From the NCBI GenBank assembly GCA_946410305.1, contig CAMJZV010000005.1, positions 86,821 through 150,820 on the forward strand: a stretch of 64,000 nucleotides of DNA, written 5' to 3'. The stretch's first letter is position 1. Every line of letters starts with the position of its first letter. The notes under the pieces are model-generated. The model had not been told where the DNA came from and did not search any database. It was given only the letters and a program-made list of their open reading frames with translations. Below are positions 27,229 to 33,466 of the stretch, piece by piece. The DNA comes from an uncultured Prevotellaceae bacterium (GTDB lineage Bacteria > Bacteroidota > Bacteroidia > Bacteroidales > Bacteroidaceae). The position numbers were made by a program, and so were the translations under genes.

Positions 27229-30200
27229 ATGAAAATTTTGAGAACAATGACGGCGGGAGTGCTGTCAACGTTAGCTACAGTCTTATTGGCTGCTGATTAT
27301 ACCGTGAGCGGTCAGTATGTAACCATCCCTGTGCAACAGCCCCAGGCTGATGGCGCTAAAGTGGTCCGTCTGCAGGTGGTGACGGACAATATTATCCGTG
27401 TACAGGCCACGTCAGAGAGCCAGTTGCCAGAGAAGCAGAGTCTGATTATCGTCAAACAGACTGCTAAGCCAAAGTTTGAGGTCACTGACGGACAGCTGGT
27501 GCGTGTCAAGGCCGCCAATGTTGAGGCTCGTGTCGACAAGCAGACAGGACAGGTGTTGTTCTATGATGCTGAGGGTAAGTTGATTATCCGTGAGGCAGAG
27601 AAGGGAAAGACCTTCAAGCCCTTCCGCGTTCCTGACCGTGAGATAGGTGTCGACGTGGCCAAGGTTCCTGAGGAACAGCGCAACGGACTGTCGTGGCATC
27701 TCTTGTTCGATGGTAATCCTGGCAATCTCTATGGTTTGGGACAGCACCAGTCGGAGGAGTTGAACATGTATGGCAAGAACGAAGATCTCTTCCAGTATAA
27801 TACAAAGGTCAGCGTACCGTTCGTCATGTCCAGCAGGAACTATGGCGTGCTGTGGGACGCTTATTCCTATGGCCGTTTTGGTAATCCTGACGACTATAGC
27901 CAGCTGAACCGCATCTTTAAGCTGTATGATAAGAAAGGTGTAGAAGGCCACCTCACAGGAACCTATACCGATGCTAATGGCAAGACGCTGGTGCGCCAGG
28001 AGGATTCACTGTATTACGAGTTTGATACCCCTGAGAAATCCGTGTTGGCACAGCAGACGGAGCCTGGCGGTATTAAGAATCTGCCTAAAGGTTTCAATCT
28101 CAACGGCGCTACTGTCGTTTATGAAGGCTTCATCGAACCTTCTCTCACCTCTGCCTTTAACTTCATCCTCTACTATGCCGGATATATTAAGGTATATATC
28201 GGTGGCGAAGAGGTAGTGCCCGAACGCTGGCGTACGGCCTGGAACCCCAACACGTATAAGTTCCAGAAACAGCTGATGAAGGGCCGTCGCTACCAGTTGC
28301 GCGTCGAGTGGAAACCTGATGGAGGCGTCAGCTACTGTGGCCTGCGTGCCTCTGCTCAAACCCATACCCAGAAACGTCTGAGCATCTGGACGGAGATGGC
28401 AAAGGATATGGACTACTACTTCATCGCTGGTCAGAATGCTGACGAGATTATTGCGGGCTATCGTACGCTGACAGGCAAGGCTCCCGTCTATCCTAAGTGG
28501 GTGCTGGGCTTCTGGCAGAGCCGTGAGCGCTATAAGACCTCCGATGAAATCGTGGGCACGCTCAGTGAGTTCCGCAAGCGTCAGATTCCTTGTGACAACA
28601 TCGTGCAGGACTGGAACTACTGGGTAGAGGACCAGTGGGGCTCGCACCAGTTTGAAGCGTCGCGCTTCCCTAATCCGCAGGCTATGCTTGACGATGTGCA
28701 CAAGATGGGTGGCCGCTTTATGATTTCCGTATGGCCCAAGTTCTACTGCAACACGGATAACTATAAGGAGCTCGACAAGAAAGGATGGATGTACCATCAG
28801 GCTGTTACGGACGACATCCACGACTGGGTAGGTCCTGGCTATGTGGGCTCGTTCTACGATGCCTACGATGCTGGTGCCCGCAAGATGTTCTGGCGTCAGA
28901 TGAACGACAACCTCTATTCTAAATATAAATATGGTATAGACGCCTGGTGGATGGATGCCTCAGAACCCAATGTGCGCGACTGTACGCCCATGTGGTATCG
29001 CAAGGCACTCAGCGGACCAACTGCTCTGGGTACGACTACCGAGTATTTCAACGCTTACAGCATCGTCAATGCCGATGCTATCTATAATGGTCAGCGTTCT
29101 GTCAATCCCAACCAGCGTGTCTTCCTGCTGACACGTAGCGGTTTCGCTGGCGAGCAGCGTTACAGCACAGCCACATGGAGTGGTGATATCGGTACTCGCT
29201 GGGAGGATATGCGCGCTCAGATGACGGCAGGTCTTAACTATTCGATGTCTGGACTGCCCTTCTGGGGTATGGATCAGGGCGGCTTCTGTGTAGAGAACCG
29301 CTATGCTGCTGCCCAGCAGTTGTTCGACAAGAGTGGGGTAGAGAACGAAGACATGAAGGAGTGGCGTGAGCTGCAGGCTCGCTGGAGCCAGTTCGGCACC
29401 TTCATCCCCTTGTTCCGCGTTCATGGCCAGTGGCCTTTGCGTGAGATATGGAACATTGCTCCCGACAACCATCCTGCCTACAAGTCGTTTGTCTACTACG
29501 ACAAGCTGCGCTATCGCCTCATGCCTTATCTCTACTCGATGGCTGGCTGGGTACATACCAAGGACTATACCATGATGCGTGGCTTGGTGATGGACTTCAA
29601 TGGCGACAGTGAGATATACAACATCAAGGACCAGTGGATGTTCGGCCCTGCCCTGATGGCTTGTCCTGTTGGCTACTATAAGGCTCGCAACCGCTCTGTC
29701 TACTTCCCCAAGCAGGCTGGCTGGTACGACCTCTATACCGGTGAGAAGGTGATAGACAAGGAAGCTGCTAACAGCCAACAGCTAACTGCTAACAGCCAAA
29801 AGCTAACTGCTAACAGCCCCGTTGGTCGCAGATTCATTGTCGACGCTCCCTACGAGCGTATCCCTGTCTATGTCCGCGAGGGTAGCATCATTCCTTATGG
29901 CCCTGAGATGCAGTATAGCGATGAGCGTCCTGCCGCTGACATCACGCTGTATGTCTATGCTGGCAGCAATGGTGAGTTCCAGCTCTATGAGGACGAGGGC
30001 ACCAACTACAATTATGAGAAAGGTAAGTTTGCTACGATTGACATCACCTACGACGATGCTGCCAAGACGCTGACCTTTGGCAAGCGCAACGGTGACTTTA
30101 AGGGCATGCTTAAGGAGCGCACCTTCCGCATCGTCTATGTGACAGCCGACCAGCCTCGTGCACTCGACTTCGACCCCCAGAACGTTCCTGTCGTCAACTA

Positions 30201-30231
30201 CAAGGGCAATCAGGTGGTGGTTAATCTATAA
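27229..30231 (+). CDS. Secreted GH31 alpha-glycosidase (alpha-xylosidase-like) with PA14 insert
   Basis: A 1000-residue enzyme with a signal peptide (residues 1-22). The order is an N-terminal GH31 beta domain, an inserted PA14 domain (~260-385, YEGFIEPSLTSAFNFILYYAGYIKVYIGGE), the TIM barrel and C-terminal beta domains. The nucleophile is Asp576 in WWMDASEPN and the acid/base is probably Asp653 in WSGDIG. The PA14 insertion and overall layout match the alpha-xylosidases acting on xyloglucan, though alpha-glucosidase activity cannot be excluded. It hydrolyses terminal alpha-glycosides outside the cytoplasm. It follows the LacI and sensor genes and ends at a strong terminator. A short genomic repeat is inserted in frame at residues ~846-863. 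Confidence 0.9.
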   Translation: MKILRTMTAGVLSTLATVLLAADYTVSGQYVTIPVQQPQADGAKVVRLQVVTDNIIRVQATSESQLPEKQSLIIVKQTAKPKFEVTDGQLVRVKAANVEARVDKQTGQVLFYDAEGKLIIREAEKGKTFKPFRVPDREIGVDVAKVPEEQRNGLSWHLLFDGNPGNLYGLGQHQSEELNMYGKNEDLFQYNTKVSVPFVMSSRNYGVLWDAYSYGRFGNPDDYSQLNRIFKLYDKKGVEGHLTGTYTDANGKTLVRQEDSLYYEFDTPEKSVLAQQTEPGGIKNLPKGFNLNGATVVYEGFIEPSLTSAFNFILYYAGYIKVYIGGEEVVPERWRTAWNPNTYKFQKQLMKGRRYQLRVEWKPDGGVSYCGLRASAQTHTQKRLSIWTEMAKDMDYYFIAGQNADEIIAGYRTLTGKAPVYPKWVLGFWQSRERYKTSDEIVGTLSEFRKRQIPCDNIVQDWNYWVEDQWGSHQFEASRFPNPQAMLDDVHKMGGRFMISVWPKFYCNTDNYKELDKKGWMYHQAVTDDIHDWVGPGYVGSFYDAYDAGARKMFWRQMNDNLYSKYKYGIDAWWMDASEPNVRDCTPMWYRKALSGPTALGTTTEYFNAYSIVNADAIYNGQRSVNPNQRVFLLTRSGFAGEQRYSTATWSGDIGTRWEDMRAQMTAGLNYSMSGLPFWGMDQGGFCVENRYAAAQQLFDKSGVENEDMKEWRELQARWSQFGTFIPLFRVHGQWPLREIWNIAPDNHPAYKSFVYYDKLRYRLMPYLYSMAGWVHTKDYTMMRGLVMDFNGDSEIYNIKDQWMFGPALMACPVGYYKARNRSVYFPKQAGWYDLYTGEKVIDKEAANSQQLTANSQKLTANSPVGRRFIVDAPYERIPVYVREGSIIPYGPEMQYSDERPAADITLYVYAGSNGEFQLYEDEGTNYNYEKGKFATIDITYDDAAKTLTFGKRNGDFKGMLKERTFRIVYVTADQPRALDFDPQNVPVVNYKGNQVVVNL
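29764..29818 (+). repeat. In-frame copies of a CTAACTGCTAACAGCC repeat inside GH31
   Basis: Two and a half units of about 21 bases (CTAACTGCTAACAGCCAAAAG) encode NSQQLTANSQKLTANS, a hydrophilic insert before the C-terminal beta domain. The complementary sequence type is at 5371-5408. The insert keeps the reading frame and sits in a loop region between domains. Confidence 0.75.
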
Positions 30232-30285
30232 CCCCATTGCAAGACAGCTGTAGCCACGTGCGAGACAGCTGTACTAGCACTCCGT

Positions 30286-30343
30286 ATACAACTGATACAG
30301 CGCTGGCTTAGCTGTTCCCGCGTCTGTATCAGTTGTATTTTTC
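30286..30343 (+). terminator. Terminator of the LacI-sensor-GH31 unit
   Basis: ATACAACTGATACAG (30286-30300) pairs perfectly with CTGTATCAGTTGTAT (30324-30338), followed by TTTTTC. It lies 55 bases after the GH31 stop. Two copies of GACAGCTGTA precede it at about 30243 and 30263. Confidence 0.88.
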
Positions 30344-30367
30344 GTTTCTGCTTTAAGAAGAATATTA

Positions 30368-30522
30368 AATAGACCTAACAACCTAACATGGCATTTGCAA
30401 ATCATTGTAATATAGATTGTTACAAATAGGTCTAATGGTAGGTCTGACAAACTGATCGAAACTCTCAAACGCTCTGTGCATCGTGGTTTCAGAAAATTCA
30501 TGTTAGGGATGTTAGGTCTATT
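30368..30522. repeat. Long-range inverted repeat with CCTAACA arms
   Basis: The left arm AATAGACCTAAC plus AACCTAACATG (30368-30390) is complementary, with two small differences, to the right arm CATGTTAGGGATG plus TTAGGTCTATT (30499-30522), about 108 bases apart. The loop contains further AGGTCTAATGGTAGGTCT-type partial copies. No gene is seen here. It may be a structured RNA, a remnant of a small mobile repeat, or a protein-binding array. Confidence 0.65.
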
Positions 30523-30594
30523 GCGAATATTATCAGTCCTTCACCTCTGTTATCGGTTATGTATGACCAAATCCCCAAAAAACTTGCAATTTTC

Positions 30595-30625
30595 TTTGTT
30601 GATTCATTTTTTCTTTTTATCTTTG
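30595..30625 (+). promoter_or_regulatory. Promoter of the caspase operon
   Basis: -33 TTTG (30595-30598) and -7 TATCTTTG (30618-30625) with 19 bases between. The start would be near 30631, giving an unusually long leader of about 310 bases before the ATG at 30940. Confidence 0.8.
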
Positions 30626-30630
30626 CAATC

Positions 30631-30780
30631 GGAGTGGGGAAAAATCCACTCTGGCAGAAGAAGCGTTATGCTCCAAACATGCGAAGTGAAAACTTAGGAT
30701 ATTTTCAAAAGCAGGGCTGAAATAAGCGGGAGAGCAGAATGGCTTCCACGCATATGCGTGGGACTGTGCTCTATTTTCTT
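30631..30780 (+). promoter_or_regulatory. Structured leader of the caspase operon
   Basis: A first hairpin GAGTGG/CCACTC lies at the predicted 5' end (about 30633-30652). A second has AGAGCA (30731-30736) pairing with TGCTCT (30767-30772), enclosing the perfect palindrome CCACGCATATGCGTGG (30746-30761), and is followed by ATTTTCTT. The second may act as a weak terminator or attenuator, or end a small RNA of ~150 bases. Nothing codes convincingly in 30630-30939. Confidence 0.55.
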
Positions 30781-30939
30781 ATTTCTGGTTTTCCAAGGAC
30801 CTTCGTTCGGAACAGGCAAAGATAGTCCTGCGCTTCTGTTATGTTTGATGTTAACCTGAAACGTGTGAGAAGACAAATAACTTAAAACAAAATAGAATAT
30901 ACCAACGACAAGATATTCAATAACTAAAATGTAATAGAA

Positions 30940-32094
30940 ATGAAGAATAATCAATTTAAGAATTACTTGCTGCTTACAATGCTGGCATTCTGCGCTTTAT
31001 TGCCCGTTAAGAGTCAGAGTCTCCACGCCATATTGTTTGCAGACACCCAAGATTCAAAAGTGGGTAAATGTGACTTGCAAGACTTCAACAACATCGCCGT
31101 TGAGGTGAGCACTATTGCCTCAGCCACCAACATGCAGCTGAAGAGATACTACTACAAGGACAATCAATGTTCAAGCAGAAATCTGTCGTATGTGTTGAGC
31201 AATCTCAAGACAGAAAAGGACGATGTTATCATTTTCTATTATTCTGGTCATGGAACACGCTCACAGGGTGATGTCTCTGAGTTCCCCCAGATGTGTTTGG
31301 GCAGTCATGACCAATCGGCATTTTATCCACTGGAAAAAGTTTTAAGACAGCTCTTAGACCAGCCCGCCCGCTTGAAAATCGTCTTAGGAGACTGCTGTAA
31401 TAGCTATGGCTATGGAGTCTCTCCTAAAAACTACCAGACTAGTAGTAAAACCGTCCTGTCTAAAAATCCAGTAAGCGTCTATTGCAACTTGTTTAAGAAC
31501 AATCAAGGCTTCGTCATTTCCTCTGGAAGTCAGAAAGGTGAAATGTCAGCTGCCCTAACGAGTCTAGACGGAAGACCTCTTGGTGGTGCCTTTACCCTGT
31601 CTCTGCTATGTACCCTACAACAATTTGCATCTAACGGTATGTCAGCTACTTGGGAAGAAGTAATGAGCAATACACGGAAATCGACCTTTGAATGTAGAAA
31701 GCATACCCCTGTGTATGCCATTGATATTAAGGAAACTCCCACTAATAATGCATCCACTACCTATCAGGAACCTCAGAATACAGCTCAAGACGATGGTTCT
31801 GATGAGGTCGAGAAAATTACCATACTTGCTGCTATCGGCAATGAGAACCTTCCTATAGAAACGAGGGTTAAGGTACGGGAGAAAGCCTTGAAAGTCCTAT
31901 TTAATAGTCCTGGTACTAAAGTGGAGGTTGTTGCAAGCAACGGTAGTACAATTGTTGCGACAGAAACGGCATCTGACTTTGTACTTCGTCTTTGTACAAC
32001 GCATAACCTCATCAATTTGGTGGAGGTTGACAAGTCTGAAGATTCTTCTGGACGCTACACCTATTTGAAAGTACATGAAATCTATAAAAAATAA
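30940..32094 (+). CDS. Secreted caspase-like cysteine peptidase (C14 family) with C-terminal accessory domain
   Basis: A 384-residue exported protein with a signal peptide (residues 1-~25). The caspase-fold p20 core starts at HAILFADTQDSK. The catalytic dyad is His104 in FYYSGHGTR and Cys153 in LGDCCNS (metacaspase-like DCCxS arrangement). A later FVISSGSQKGEMSA plus GGAFTLSLLCTL segment is the p10-like part. After a Thr/Gln/Asp-rich linker (~275-295) comes a ~90-residue C-terminal domain (FNSPGTKVEVVASNGSTIVATETASDFVLRL) shared with the TPR/Sel1 protein two genes downstream. It is the first gene of the operon and probably acts in the periplasm or envelope. Substrate and trigger are unknown. 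A start at 30940 follows a GAAATGAAG context. Confidence 0.88.
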   Translation: MKNNQFKNYLLLTMLAFCALLPVKSQSLHAILFADTQDSKVGKCDLQDFNNIAVEVSTIASATNMQLKRYYYKDNQCSSRNLSYVLSNLKTEKDDVIIFYYSGHGTRSQGDVSEFPQMCLGSHDQSAFYPLEKVLRQLLDQPARLKIVLGDCCNSYGYGVSPKNYQTSSKTVLSKNPVSVYCNLFKNNQGFVISSGSQKGEMSAALTSLDGRPLGGAFTLSLLCTLQQFASNGMSATWEEVMSNTRKSTFECRKHTPVYAIDIKETPTNNASTTYQEPQNTAQDDGSDEVEKITILAAIGNENLPIETRVKVREKALKVLFNSPGTKVEVVASNGSTIVATETASDFVLRLCTTHNLINLVEVDKSEDSSGRYTYLKVHEIYKK

Positions 32095-32110
32095 CTAAAA
32101 TCGAAAAGAT

Positions 32111-32728
32111 ATGAAAAAGCTATTGTCAATTGTATTATTCGCTCTTGTAGCATCATTTCCTGCACAAGCCCAAGTCAACGACCTCTCTGAACAAGATATT
32201 CAAGCTTTCAAAGACAGGGTTGGAGAAGTTATTGATATGTTCCAAAACAACCTTTCTATTTTAGGTGGTAAGAAACATTCGCTGAAAGTGAAGTCTGTTT
32301 ACAAGAAGAGTGCCCTGAAGTTGTTTATTGGTGAAGGTTTGCCATATACCGACCCTGATGGCAACAAGCGACAGGGAGTACAGATGCAAGTATCGAGCAT
32401 CAAGAATGGAAAGACTGTGAAGCGAAGTACCGCTCTCATCACCTATCTTGACAACCTGATTAAGTTGCCCTATGCAGAAGTGAAACTGACACAGGCAGAC
32501 ACCTATCGTATCAGTAATATATATAAGGTAGGCGATCATTATGAAGCAACTGCAACCATCTTCCAGCGTTTTGAAGGCTATGTTGGAACGGATATGAAAA
32601 AGAAGTATAGTGATGTTACTCAAAAGAACATCAAAGTGTATATCATTCCAGAAAACGACTATGTTTTAGGTCAGCATTGGAGCGTACGTTTGGGTGACAT
32701 TGAGGTGGTTGATACCATACAGGATTAG
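32111..32728 (+). CDS. Small secreted protein of unknown function, caspase operon gene 2
   Basis: A 205-residue protein with a clear signal peptide (MKKLLSIVLFALVASFPAQA). The mature part starts with a long helix (DLSEQDIQAFKDRVGEVIDMFQNNL) and continues as mixed beta strands, including HYEATATIFQRFEGYVG and KNIKVYIIPE. This helix-then-sheet layout resembles NTF2-like folds, but I recognise no family and no active-site motif. It begins 16 bases after the caspase stop. The segment KSVYKKSALKLFIGEG resembles in position the start of the big TPR protein (CENSNVSVFND). Function unknown; export and operon membership suggest it works with the peptidase. Confidence 0.75.
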   Translation: MKKLLSIVLFALVASFPAQAQVNDLSEQDIQAFKDRVGEVIDMFQNNLSILGGKKHSLKVKSVYKKSALKLFIGEGLPYTDPDGNKRQGVQMQVSSIKNGKTVKRSTALITYLDNLIKLPYAEVKLTQADTYRISNIYKVGDHYEATATIFQRFEGYVGTDMKKKYSDVTQKNIKVYIIPENDYVLGQHWSVRLGDIEVVDTIQD

Positions 32729-32738
32729 AACGGAGAAG

Positions 32739-33446
32739 ATGAAGAATCGGGTTTTAACACTTCTATTGATATGCACGTTGCCTACATTGTCGTTCTCGCA
32801 AACTTTCTTTGCAAGCGGCATGAAGGAGAGCCTGCTTAAAGGACGTGTAAAGCAGGTTGAAGAGTTTATGGCCAGATTTAATAATGAGGAAGACTGGGAA
32901 GGCAAGAAAACGAATCTTAATAAAGATACCGCCTATCATGCCCAATATCTGCGAACGCTCTTTGACCACTCTCGTTTCAGGGTGAAAAATGGAAAGCTAA
33001 TCCCGCAGGCTGAGCAATTCATACGTGATGTGGTGAAGAACAACTACAAGATTCACTTCACGGACACTACGTGGGTAGCCCAAGTAGACTGCAAGGCAAA
33101 AATTAATCGTAAGTCGACAAAAATAAAACTTTTCTTACATACAAGACAAAAAGCCAAGCATGAGTATGAATGGGTTATCTTTCAGATAGAGTGCCCATTG
33201 CTGCCTGCCGATTCTACTATTACGCATCCGTTTATCTCGCCTATAGAACACGAAATTGGATTCACAGGATTGCTTTCATTGCCTATAGGCGAACATCAAG
33301 AGATAATAATCAAGGACATCACAGATGTCACTTTCGTTTTCTTCAATGTGCCAGGCTATGCTTTCTCAATCGAACGCTTAGAGCGTAAAAACTCATACAA
33401 CACAGGATGGCTGATAACCAACCTGAACTTAACAACCAATAATTAG
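32739..33446 (+). CDS. Secreted protein of unknown function, caspase operon gene 3
   Basis: A 235-residue exported protein (signal peptide MKNRVLTLLLICTLPTLSFSQ). After it come a helix (KGRVKQVEEFMARFNNEEDW) and a beta-rich region with FIRDVVKNNYKIHFTDTTWVAQVDCKAKI and KHEYEWVIFQIECPL. No known motif is seen. The start at 32739 is preceded by a CGGAGAAG ribosome-binding site and lies 10 bases after the previous stop; the frame is open a little further upstream over gene 2. The fold may again be NTF2-like (inference). It is translated as part of the four-gene unit. Confidence 0.75.
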   Translation: MKNRVLTLLLICTLPTLSFSQTFFASGMKESLLKGRVKQVEEFMARFNNEEDWEGKKTNLNKDTAYHAQYLRTLFDHSRFRVKNGKLIPQAEQFIRDVVKNNYKIHFTDTTWVAQVDCKAKINRKSTKIKLFLHTRQKAKHEYEWVIFQIECPLLPADSTITHPFISPIEHEIGFTGLLSLPIGEHQEIIIKDITDVTFVFFNVPGYAFSIERLERKNSYNTGWLITNLNLTTNN

Positions 33447-33466
33447 AATATTAAAACTATACAAAT

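Noticed and set aside
30476..30697. A 73-codon plus-strand frame in the leader of the caspase operon
   Set aside because: It runs across the predicted promoter and start of transcription, has no ribosome-binding site, and the composition is not protein-like.
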